NCBI GenBank assembly: GCA_001275005.1
Contig: JWZX01001282.1
Coordinates: 1 to 32,243, forward strand
Source of the DNA: Chrysochromulina tobinii
Lineage: Eukaryota > Haptophyta > Prymnesiales > Chrysochromulinaceae
Direction: 5' to 3'
DNA length: 32,243 nt
Position numbers and translations under genes: made by a program. Position 1 is the stretch's first letter; each line of letters begins with the position of its first letter. Shown here in pieces: positions 1 to 8,109 of the stretch. The notes under the pieces are model-generated. The model made no database searches. It saw nothing but the letters and a program-made list of their open reading frames with translations, and was not told the origin of the DNA.

Positions 1-554
1 TTGAAGGTGAGGGTGGTGGCGGCAGGGAGGGTGGCGGCGAGGGTGGGGACGGAGGCGGCGGAGACGGCGGGGACTTGCAAGCGTTCACCACAGTCGGCGC
101 AGTCCGTGGCGATGGCACACTGAGCCGCGACGCCATAGAGGGCAGTCAGCGAGTCTGGCCCGCCGTCCTGGCAGGCGCCGTTGTGTGCGAACTCACACGT
201 ATTGCTGCACCACATCGGTGGCGGCGATGGCGGTGGCAAGGGTGGCGGCGGCAACGGTGGAGGCGGGGGTGGTGGTGACGGCGACGGTGGCGGTGACGGC
301 GACGGCGGGGGTGGAGGTGACGGCGATGGTGGCGGTGACGGCGACGGCGGGGGCTGATGTGGAGGATAAGTACTCGTGGTAATGATGTCACGCACTGGAC
401 GCGGGCCGCAGTCGGTGCAGTCGGTGCCATAGGCGCAACTCGAGAACTCGGAGCCGGAGCCGCCGTCATTGCAGGCGCCATTTGACGCATATTGGGAACT
501 AAAGCTACCTGCTCCAACGCACGCGTCGGAGCAGATTAAGGAGGTGGGGCGCAT
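1..554 (-). CDS. Cys-rich/Pro-rich secreted or surface protein, 3' end beyond window
   Basis: Reading leftwards, the frame encodes two copies of a Cys-rich module separated by a Pro/Ser-rich spacer. The first copy (about 535-405) has CSDAC, NGACNDGGSGSE and GTDCTDCGPR; the second (about 215-85) has CSNTCEF, NGACQDGG and TDCADCGER. The spacer (about 400-215) is an (SPPP)n-type run, typical of hydroxyproline-rich cell-surface proteins of algae. The module is common in predicted secreted proteins of haptophytes and other algae; its function is unknown to me. The frame is still open at base 1, so the C-terminus is missing. The ATG at 554 is only the first in-frame Met before the first module. No signal peptide follows it, so a true first exon probably lies further right and was not resolved. 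After the second module the Pro-rich coding potential continues in a different frame. Confidence 0.7.
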   Translation of the reverse strand, partial: MRPTSLICSDACVGAGSFSSQYASNGACNDGGSGSEFSSCAYGTDCTDCGPRPVRDIITTSTYPPHQPPPSPSPPPSPSPPPPPSPSPPPSPSPPPPPPPLPPPPLPPPSPPPMWCSNTCEFAHNGACQDGGPDSLTALYGVAAQCAIATDCADCGERLQVPAVSAASVPTLAATLPAATTLTF

Positions 555-1326
555 GGTAAGTGACCGAGGCGCTCGTTGTTTCTTTGAAGAGGGAGCCCGT
601 GACTGCAATGTCCTCCGGTCACTCATCCTGGCAAGAATGGAGCCGCTGTCCGGCGGAACGCCGCGGAGTGGCGATGGCAGCCGTGGCGATGGCAGTCGTG
701 GTAGCGCTGTCACTTGTGCTTCAGGTAGCGCTGGCGTCCCAAACGCAGACGTAAGCGGTCGGATTTCATCCAAATTCCCCAAAAGCAGCAACCAAACAAA
801 GTGCCCCATGCTTGCGTGGGCGGCCTGCCGTGGCACGGTGAACCCTTGCGATTGCGATCTTGCTGCGTGAGCGCTGTGGCTCGTCACGCGGTAGGATTAC
901 ATGCACGAATTGCCACACGACGGGTTGTGTTTGGGCGGCAAGTCCATTCCGTCATGTCAGGACAAGTCCAGACAAGGCAAGTCAAGGCAAGGTGGACCTT
1001 TTATAGATGCATCCCCTCCGTCACCTCCGCCCACTCCCTTTCACCACAGCTGGCTTCCGGAGCACGTTCGATACAATTGTACGCTTCCGGACTTGACTTG
1101 ACATCGGCAGCAACTGCAGAGCCTGGTTGCCAACGGGCGCCGAACCTTGCTGTTTGCTCAGTGTGCGTATCCCCGCTGGCGCGCCCGCTGACAGTCGGTC
1201 GATTCGCCCCCCCGCTGGAAACTAATTCCACTTCACACTTTGGTTCATTTCGCTCGCTCTCGGGACCCGATTTCAAGAGGGGGTTCTCTTTAGAACAGGG
1301 GGCTCTCTTTAGAAGAGGGCGGCTCC
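555..1326. other. Intergenic region between divergent genes
   Basis: No gene is supported here. It lies between the leftward Cys-rich gene and the rightward kinase gene. Visible items are a TATA-like TTTTATAG near 999-1006, a Pro/Cys-poor GC-rich stretch, and an 18-nt direct repeat just before the kinase start (listed separately). A plus-strand frame at 674-751 encodes a signal-peptide-like hydrophobic stretch, but no continuation was found. Confidence 0.5.
1278..1314 (+). repeat. 18-nt tandem direct repeat upstream of kinase ATG
   Basis: AGGGGGTTCTCTTTAGAA (1278-1295) is followed by AGGGGGCTCTCTTTAGAA (1297-1314), 17 of 18 identical, only 13-49 nt before the ATG at 1327. It lies in the presumed 5' UTR or core promoter; a regulatory role is inference. 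Confidence 0.7.
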
Positions 1327-2745
1327 ATGCCGACCTCGTGCGTCCGCCTGCGCGGTGGTGGCCTGCAGGGCGGCATGCCATCGACGGTCGGCCGATATGC
1401 TGTCGGCGACAAGCTCGGTGAGGGCACCTTTGGCACCGTAATGAAGGGAGCGCATCAGCTCGCTGGCGAGAAGGTGGCGATCAAGGTGCTCGAGAAGCGA
1501 CGGATGCAGCAGGCGGACGACATCGAGCGGGTCGGGCGCGAGATCCAGATCCTCAAGCAACTCAAACACCCGCACGTGATTCGGCTCTGGGAGATCATCC
1601 ATACCTCCGACCGCATCTACCTCATCATGGAGTTTACCGCCCGCGGCGAGCTCTTCCAGCACATTGTAAAGGCGGGGCGGCTGAGCGAGGATGAGGGGCG
1701 GCGCTTCTTCAACCAGATCGTGGCGGGCGTCTCGTACTTGCACGCAAACAATGTTGTGCACCGCGACATCAAGCCCGAGAACCTGCTCCTCGACAGCGAG
1801 AAGACGATCCGTATCATCGACTTTGGGCTCTCGACCAAGTGCGCGCCGGGGCAGGTGCTCAAGCATGCGTGTGGCTCGCCGTGCTACGCGGCGCCCGAGA
1901 TGCTCACGCGCGAGGGGCAGACGCACGGCTACGTCGGTCACCCTGTCGACATCTGGTCCTCGGGCATCACCCTCTTCGCGATGATCTGCGGCTTCCTCCC
2001 ATTTGAGCATCAGAACACCTCACAGCTGTACAAGAAGATCATCGCGGGAGACTACGCGGCGCCGCCCTTCCTGACGCGCGAGGCGAAGGACGTGATCAAG
2101 CGGCTACTCACCACCGACCCGCAGCGCCGATGGAGCCTCGAGCAGATTGCGTCCCACCCGTGGTGCACGGCGGGCGGGGCCGCATCTTCGGTCATCCGCG
2201 CGGGCAGCAGCGAGGCCGGTGCGGTGGCGCAGCTTCTCTCGGAGACGACGCCGGACGGGCCGACGCTTGCCAAGATGGAGCAGCATGGGTACAAGGTGGA
2301 CGAGGTCACCGCTGAGCTGGGCAAGCACTCCGAGGGCGCGGCCACCTACTGGCTCATGCGTCTCCATGCGCTCAAGTCGGCTCGGCGCGACGGTGGCCCA
2401 CTCGCGCCCGCCGCACCAAACCAGGTGTCCGCGCGCGGCGTTCGGCCCGAGTGGGACGCGGCGCCACGCCCGCAGCAGCCGCAGCCGCCGAAGCCGCCGC
2501 CGCCGCCGCAGCAGCCGGCGGTCCCACGCAACGGCAAGGAGAACCACCCCCTCGCCCAGTCGCCGCTCGCGCCTCGCACACTCAAGCCGGCGGCAGACAC
2601 TCCGACAAAGGGCCTCACACGATCCCCCAAGCCTCTCACGCTGCTGACCGCGGCGTACGCGGCCAGCGGCGCCGAAGACACGCGCCGCTCGTCCCCCAGT
2701 CTCATGGGCCCTGTGGGTCCGGCGCACGCTGCCGCGCGCCACCGT

Positions 2746-2812
<67 letters not shown>

Positions 2813-3240
2813 AGGAGCCCCACCCCGACCCGCGATACGATGCGCTCGCGAGCTTCCGCGAGCGCATGCGGGCGGAGGCTGCCTCCAAGCCGCAGCCCGC
2901 GTCCGCGCGCGAGCGCGAGGCTGTGGACGACGCGGCTGCCCACTATCATCGCACCGCGCGGCCGCAGTCTGCGCGCCGGCAGCATCCCTCGGGATCCTAT
3001 GCGCCACGTCCTCCCCCCGAGCGCTCCGCGCCGCAGGCGCCGCCGCCGCAGCAGCAGCAGCAGCAACGGCCGCCCTCACGCTCCGTGTCACCGCGACACG
3101 TGGCGCCGGGCGGTCCGCGCGACCCGAGCCCGCGCGACCCGCGTCCTGAGGCGGCCTCGCGCCGTGGCGCCGACTTTCGCAGCCGCAAGTACGCAACGAC
3201 GGGGCAGCCTCGGATGGTGGGCCTCATTGCGCAGAAATGA
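1327..3240 (+). CDS. CAMKL/SNF1-family Ser/Thr protein kinase with UBA-like domain and polyQ tail
   Basis: This 637-residue single-exon protein has a complete kinase domain at about residues 24-279. It shows the glycine loop GEGTFG (31-36), the ATP-binding Lys in VAIKV (K53), HRDIKPEN with catalytic D147, DFG (D165) and CGSPCYAAPE (182-191). The CGSPxYAAPE signature and a UBA-like helical segment right after the kinase (about 298-354, MEQHGYKVDEV region) place it in the CAMKL group (SNF1/AMPK/MARK/MELK-like). The position of the activating T-loop Thr of AMPK (LRTSCGS) is occupied by His180 (LKHACGS), so the usual LKB1-type activation site is absent. Residues 355-637 are Pro/Gln/Arg-rich and disordered, with 21 consecutive Gln encoded by pure CAG and a later run of six Gln. 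M1 (1327) or M17 (1375) could be the start; both precede the domain. Confidence 0.93.
2746..2808 (+). repeat. Pure (CAG)21 polyglutamine tract
   Basis: Twenty-one uninterrupted CAG codons encode polyQ in the disordered tail of the kinase. A shorter CAG-rich run (six Gln, last codon CAA) lies near 3049-3066. Uninterrupted units suggest length instability between alleles. Confidence 0.97.
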
Positions 3241-4287
3241 GTGGCGCGAGGTTGCGGTGACCAGGGCACTAGCGGCGTTCGTGGAGGCGACCGCGGCACG
3301 TGCGGTGGAGGCCGATGGCGAAGGCGGCGACGTCGGCGTGGTCGCGATGGCGGCGACGGCTTCTCGGTCGCGATGGCGAGGAACCGGGTACGTTACGGGG
3401 GCACAGCCGTTACGGCTGCCGTTACGTCGGTACGTTACGGGGGCACAGCCGCAGAGGGATGCGGCAGCTGTGCGCGGCACCTGTCTCCGTTTGGCCTTGG
3501 CCGAGGCGATGGCGGCGCGAGGCGAAGGCGGCCCTGCTGCACGCGTGTGTTGTTTGAGGTGGGGGGAGAGCGGGTGTCTGCGGCTCGGGCTGAGGCCCCT
3601 GTGAAGCCCCCGAGACAGTGCGCCGAGGAGCGCTTATGACAGCATGACAGATCCATGCGGAGATGTGGAACAGCTTTGTGAGTGTGGATGACGATGAGCG
3701 ATGGCAGTTGGCACGGGGCTATCACCTAATACGTCATATCTCGGTCTCGAGGCATGCGAGATGCACGTCGTTGGAATGTTCAAAGCGAAGGGCGAAGGGC
3801 GCCGGGGCCGCGGATGATGCCCACAGAGTGAGGGCGCAACCGACCACGTGCGGAGCGGCGACCTCCGGACGCGGCGCGAGATCTTGGGTGTGATCGGAAA
3901 CCCATAACCGCGGAAGGCGCGATCTGCACGTTCATTGTTCGTTCTGGGTTCTGCCCCTTTTTCTCACCGATCCACCCCGCACGCACGCGCGCACCCGACC
4001 CGACACCCATAAACCGTACGCTACCGGAGCGTCGACCGGAGCGGATCGCTTCAGCGTGGGGCGTGCTCACACGGGGCGATTGCTGCACCGTCCCGCGTTC
4101 TCGCCTGGTCTCCCCACGCCTTCCCTCGCATGCCTGTTCGCAACACGTGGTTGCCCTCCTGTAATTTTCACGCACCTTAGATGGCATTCGATTATGCGTC
4201 CGCGCGGTGCCCCGGCGCGACGCGGGAACCAGTCTCGAGAGGAGAGTCAGGGGCGGAAGGTTTCGCAAAGGCGCAGGGAGGGCCGGT
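3241..4287. other. Intergenic region between convergent genes
   Basis: About 1 kb separates the kinase stop from the stop of the leftward gene at 4288. The open frames here are basic, low-complexity and mutually overlapping, with no recognisable domain, so none is called. The region holds a 22-nt direct repeat (3388-3451) and GGCGATGG-type short repeats around 3300-3380. No RNA gene was recognised. Confidence 0.5.
3388..3451. repeat. 22-nt direct repeat, 42-nt period
   Basis: A perfect 22-nt repeat beginning GTACGTTACGGGGGCACAGC occurs at 3388-3409 and 3430-3451. The spacer itself contains CCGTTACG and GTTACGTCG, partial copies of the same core, so this looks like the remnant of a small tandem array downstream of the kinase. 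Confidence 0.85.
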
Positions 4288-4748
4288 TTAGTGCATCGTG
4301 TCATCGACCACGGAGCACGGGGAGGGGGCGTGCGCCTTGGCAATAGAGGCCTCGAAGCGCTTGAGCTCGTGCAGCAGCCGATCGATGCGGTCCACGAGCA
4401 GGGGTACCTTATCGTCCGACCCACTCCCCACGAGCCCCCCGTACGAGAAGCCCCAGCGGGCGTAGCGCGAGAGGCAGTCGGAGGAGACCACGGACATGAG
4501 GACGACTACAAGCCGACGCTCGGGGTGGAGGGCGCGCCGCTCGGCGACCAGATCGCACAGAAGCCGGTACGCGGCGCCGTAACGGTCGGCCACGATCGCG
4601 TCAATGTACAGCAGCTCGTCGTCCTTCCCCGCGTTCACAAGCGAGCGAAGCAGTCGCTCCGCGGGGAAAGGAGTTTCGACGATGGCGGCGGCTACCGCGT
4701 CTCGGCTGCTACTGCCAGGGCTGCTGCCGCCGCCGCCGCCGCCGCCGC

Positions 4749-4791
<43 letters not shown>

Positions 4792-5511
4792 GCCACGGCG
4801 AGGGCTGGGCGGCACATCTGTGCTACTGCTGCTGCTGCTACCTGTGCTGCAGAGGGCATGCACGATGGCGTCCTGGCGTGAGAAGCGGTCATTGGACCAT
4901 CCCTCGTCGACGACAGGCATGGGTGCGCCGAGGAAGCTGAAGGTGGCATCCTGCACGAGCCGCCGCGCGTTGCGCAGCCACGGGGGTGTCGCAGCGGCCG
5001 AAGCTGGCGGCCCCGCAAATGAGCGTGCCTCCCACCCCTCACCGAAGCGCGAACTCGGCAAGAACTGCAGCTGCTTGATGGTGACGCGCGGCAGGTCAAC
5101 ACTCGTGCCTTTCAATCCGTACGCGCGCAGCGACACGCGCACGCCCGGCTGCAGCGGGGGCAGCGTGCGCCAGCACACGAAGCCCGAGGCATCGAGGCCG
5201 TCGTGAATGCCGGCGTGCAGCTGGACGATGCGCTGCTGCACGCGCGGCTCGAGGTCGTTCATGACGAGGCGTGCCCACAGGGCCGGCTCCGCGAGCCACC
5301 GGTAAAGCCGGTCCTCGTCGCCATTGAAGGGCGGGACGCCCTCCCAAAAGCCGCCAAGCATCACGAGCTGCCGCGGCGTCACCGCATAGGAGGCCTTGCT
5401 CGGCTCCTTGGTCTTGCGCGACTTTGCCGGGCGCGCATCCTCCTCCTCCTCTGCTGCGCGCTTGTTGCCACCCAGGCGGCTCACTATACTGGACCAGACC
5501 GTGCTTGGCAT
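4288..5511 (-). CDS. Nuclear-type protein with C-terminal GNAT-like fold, function unknown
   Basis: This 407-residue protein starts at the ATG at 5511; the frame extends further upstream only through a GTG. The N-terminus has a basic, bipartite nuclear-localisation-like segment (KRAAEEEED followed by AKSRKTK). The middle (about 55-235) has regular hydrophobic and aromatic spacing but no family I can name. A polySer/polyGly run encoded by AGC and GGC repeats follows (about 4712-4790 in DNA). The C-terminal part (LLYIDAIVADRYG, then YARWGFSYG) resembles the beta4-alpha3 and YxxxGF end of GNAT acetyltransferases. The acetyl-CoA loop (Q/RxxGxG/A) is not clear, so catalysis is uncertain. It is convergent with the kinase. 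Confidence 0.75.
4712..4790 (-). repeat. polySer/polyGly-coding trinucleotide repeats
   Basis: On the plus strand this reads as GCCGCC runs followed by an uninterrupted GCT/CTG run (about 4749-4791). On the coding strand it gives about 13 Ser codons and eight Gly codons in a linker before the GNAT-like part of the protein. Confidence 0.85.
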
Positions 5512-5965
5512 CAAACAGTGATAGGGCCGCGCGCGCCCGCGCTCCCTAGACGTAGGCGAGACTCCGCTCCTTCTGCCTTCTGGTTCTGTTTTTCTCGATT
5601 GCTTTTGCAATCGCACTTCTCTGCAAAACCGTTCAGGCGGCGGCGCGCATCACCACCGATACCGGAGCGCATGCCGCGTCGGCGCGCACCACCACCGTGG
5701 GGTACCGGAGCGCATGCGACGAGACGCGATGAGCATGCCGGTGCGATGCAATATCATGTACATTTTGCAGCATCATTGGGCGACCCCCTGGGGCCTGGGC
5801 GAGGCTTCCGGCCGGGCATAGATGCCGTTGTTGAGTGTTTAAGTGATGGCGCTGCACGTGCCACCACCATGTCAGCCGCTGCTGGTGAAGCATGCCCTCT
5901 TGCTCTCTCTCTCTCTCTCTCCTAGTTGTGCGATGGCGGTCTCAAAATCTGCTGCCCTTCGTCCA
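5512..5965. other. Intergenic region with imperfect duplication and CT run
   Basis: This 454-nt spacer lies between two leftward genes. It contains an imperfect duplication: GGCGCGCATCACCACCG...TACCGGAGCGCATGC (5642-5674) and GGCGCGCACCACCACCG...TACCGGAGCGCATGC (5681-5717). A (CT)n run lies near 5903-5922. No gene or RNA was recognised. Confidence 0.6.
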
Positions 5966-6610
5966 TTAGACGCATATTTCCTGCCTCGAAGACAGCTGAC
6001 TCTTGCGCATCGAGAGGCACGATTTGTCCACCTTGACCTTCTTTTTCTTCACTTTCTCCAAGTTGGCGTCGCGATTGCTCTTAAGCGCCGAGCCTGGAGA
6101 AGACTTCCCTGCCTTGCTGCTCGCGGCGGAGTCGGGCGGCGACTTCGAGCTCGTACGATGGCTCTTTTGCGCCTTGGCAGGGGGCTGCTCCGCCTTAGCC
6201 GGCAAGAACGACGTGCGCGAAAACATCCGCGTGCTGTCGGCACCGGCACGAGCTGAGTCAGGCGGCGACTCCGAGCCCGAGCGGTAGCTGCGAGCGGTGA
6301 CAGAGGCCGGGGGCATCGAGGGGGGGTCACCGAGGCATCCGCTGTCGGTAGGCGGCGCCGCGGCGCGGCGTGCGAGCCGCTCGGCACGCAGCGCCACCAG
6401 CGTCTCCTTCGAGAAGGCAGGCGCAAGCCTCGCAGGCTCAGGCGGCGGCAGCTCCGCAAGCTCGCCGTCCTCGTTGACTGTCCTCTGAACGCCACTCAGC
6501 ATCTGCAGCATCGCAGCGGGCAGCGCGCCGGGGGCGTCGGGCAGCGCAGCCACACGATCTTCCTCGTCCATGTCCCAGTCCTCGTCGGCAGGCGCGGCAA
6601 GGTGCGCCAT
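5966..6610 (-). CDS. Basic, Ser/Pro-rich protein of unknown function
   Basis: This 214-residue protein starts with MAHLAAPADEDWDMDEEDR at the ATG at 6610; the frame upstream opens only at a TTG. It has an acidic N-terminus, a short predicted helical segment (about 60-85, FSKETLVALRAERLARR), three SPPDSA or SPGSA repeats in a disordered middle (about 115-190), and a very basic C-terminus (EKVKKKKVKVDK). The FSKETLVAL stretch faintly resembles an eIF4E-binding Y/FxxxxLphi motif; that is a weak guess. No enzyme domain was seen. It sits 126 nt beyond the stop of the Trm61-like gene on the same strand. Confidence 0.65.
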   Translation of the reverse strand: MAHLAAPADEDWDMDEEDRVAALPDAPGALPAAMLQMLSGVQRTVNEDGELAELPPPEPARLAPAFSKETLVALRAERLARRAAAPPTDSGCLGDPPSMPPASVTARSYRSGSESPPDSARAGADSTRMFSRTSFLPAKAEQPPAKAQKSHRTSSKSPPDSAASSKAGKSSPGSALKSNRDANLEKVKKKKVKVDKSCLSMRKSQLSSRQEICV

Positions 6611-6736
6611 TGGTCCGACGTTTCGAGACTCTTCACTTTTGGCTCGCAAAATTACTGGCGGGGGTGTGGGGGGTCCGGGTATTCAGCCACATATCGCAAA
6701 TATTAGAGACCTCTTTATAATATCGCGCGGCTTTGT

Positions 6737-8068
6737 TTACCCCACGTGTTTTGAGCAGAACAGGAGGAAACCCGTGTGCCCTCGCATGTCAGAGTACGGT
6801 CGTGTCGATAGCTGCGCCGGCGGCGCCGTCTTTGGCAGTATTGCTGCTGCTGCTGCTGTTGCCGGAGGTTCTGCTGCCGGAGGTGCTGCTGTTGCTGCTG
6901 GCTCAGGAGACGCTTTGCTCTCCTTCGCGGGCGGTGCAAGGTCGTCGTCGCCGCCGTCCTCGACCCGTGGCCGCTTGGCCGCCGCCGCCGCCGCCGCCGC
7001 GGCCTCCCCCTCACCCTCACCCTCACCCTCCGCCGCCATAGCCTCCGCCGCCATGGCCTCCGCCGCCATAGCCTCCGCCGCCATGGCCTCCGCCGCCATG
7101 GCCTCCGCCGCCATGGCCGCCTCCGAGGTCCTCGGCTGGAGAGCGGCAGGGGCGGAGGCTGCCTGGGCGGCGGCCCGAGCGCCCTGGGCGAGCGCGAGCG
7201 CGAGCGCGGAGGACGCGTCCCCGCCATGCTGCTGGCTCACTGCATGCGTCCGTACAACCACTTCGATCACCTCTATGCCAGTGAAACCACACGCAACTAG
7301 TGCTTCTTGTGTGCGAGCTATCTGCTCGATGCAGGGCGAGAAGGTGCAGAGCCGGCCGCCCGGGCGCAGGTAGGAAGCCACGTGCCGCACCGCGTCCCAC
7401 GGCTGCGGCAGGTCGAAGATCGCCGCGTCCACCGAACCATGCGCCGTGTTGGCGTACTCCCAGCCGTCAGCACACACGTCGCCGTGCAGCGACGTGACAC
7501 GCCCGCCGAGCCCGTTGGCGGCAAACTCGGCGGCCGCGAGCTGGGCGCGGTGCGCGTTGAATTCGAAGGTGTGCAGGTGGCCGCGCGCGCCCACCGCACG
7601 CGCGAGCGCGTGCGAGAGCGAGCCCGAGCCCGTGCCTGCCTCGATGCACACGCTGCCTGGTTGCAGCTCAAGCTGCAGCACAATCATCGAGATGTCGGCG
7701 ATGTAGAGGATCTGCGTGCGGTGCGGCAGCGTCGCCGTCCATAGCTCCGGGCTCGGCGAGAGCAGGTACACGAACCCGCCGCGGCCGCGTGGCTCAGAGA
7801 CGCGCTCGCCGAAGCGGCGGCCCACAAAGTCGGCGTGAGGGAAGGAGCCGTGGCGGCTGTCGAATCTCGCCGGCGGTGCGACGCGCACCGCGTGCAGGGT
7901 TTTGAAATCCTCGTACACGATCACAAGGTCGCCGATCGCGATTCGCTGGCGCGGATTGAGGCAGGCCGTTGCGGAGCCGTCGATCGACGCTGCCATATTA
8001 CCACGTCGCAAAGTGCCTGCAGCGGTCGCAGACGTTCCCGTGCCCGTGGTCCCTGTGAAACAAACCAT
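6737..8068 (-). CDS. TRM61: tRNA (adenine-58-N1) methyltransferase catalytic subunit, Trm61-like
   Basis: This 443-residue protein matches the Trm61/GCD14/TRMT61A family, the SAM-binding subunit that makes m1A58 in the T loop of tRNA with Trm6. It shows an N-terminal beta-rich part, then HRTQILYIADISMI (117-129), SAM motif I EAGTGSGSLSHAL (143-155), the catalytic-site segment DLPQPW (219-224), SPCIEQ (244-249), and the family's C-terminal signature RPYSDMRGHTGFLLF. Between the core and that signature lies a low-complexity insertion of about 140 residues with six AMAAE repeats, a GE run, polyAla and an NLS-like AKRPRVED, consistent with nuclear localisation. The ATG at 8068 is 41 nt from the stop of the upstream same-strand gene; M25 is an alternative start. 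Confidence 0.92.
   Translation of the reverse strand: MVCFTGTTGTGTSATAAGTLRRGNMAASIDGSATACLNPRQRIAIGDLVIVYEDFKTLHAVRVAPPARFDSRHGSFPHADFVGRRFGERVSEPRGRGGFVYLLSPSPELWTATLPHRTQILYIADISMIVLQLELQPGSVCIEAGTGSGSLSHALARAVGARGHLHTFEFNAHRAQLAAAEFAANGLGGRVTSLHGDVCADGWEYANTAHGSVDAAIFDLPQPWDAVRHVASYLRPGGRLCTFSPCIEQIARTQEALVACGFTGIEVIEVVVRTHAVSQQHGGDASSALALALAQGARAAAQAASAPAALQPRTSEAAMAAEAMAAEAMAAEAMAAEAMAAEAMAAEGEGEGEGEAAAAAAAAAKRPRVEDGGDDDLAPPAKESKASPEPAATAAPPAAEPPATAAAAAILPKTAPPAQLSTRPYSDMRGHTGFLLFCSKHVG
7028..7117 (-). repeat. Six tandem 15-nt units encoding AMAAE
   Basis: Six consecutive 15-nt units (plus strand CTCCGCCGCCATGGC or CATAGC variant) encode (AMAAE)6 in the insertion of the Trm61-like protein. 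An adjoining CCCTCA hexanucleotide run encodes the GE repeat and a GCC/CGC run encodes polyAla. Confidence 0.92.
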
Positions 8069-8109
8069 TGGCTGTGAAACACTGAAACTTGTTTGTTCTG
8101 ATCTTCAGA

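Noticed and set aside
560-754. Plus-strand frame with a signal-peptide-like stretch (MAAVAMAVVVALSLVLQVALA) ending at a GTAAGC donor-like site
   Set aside because: No acceptor leading to a supported second exon was found, and it may be chance in GC-rich DNA; kept as a possibility only.
801-1421. 206-codon plus-strand frame upstream of the kinase
   Set aside because: No domain, Arg/Pro-rich and overlaps the kinase start in another frame.
3780-4424. Minus-strand 214-codon frame between kinase and GNAT-like gene
   Set aside because: Arg/Pro-rich, overlaps the end of the GNAT-like gene, no domain; typical spurious frame in GC-rich DNA.
5512-5616. Longer GNAT-like protein starting at 5616
   Set aside because: The upstream codon is GTG; the first ATG is at 5511, followed by a plausible NLS-bearing start.
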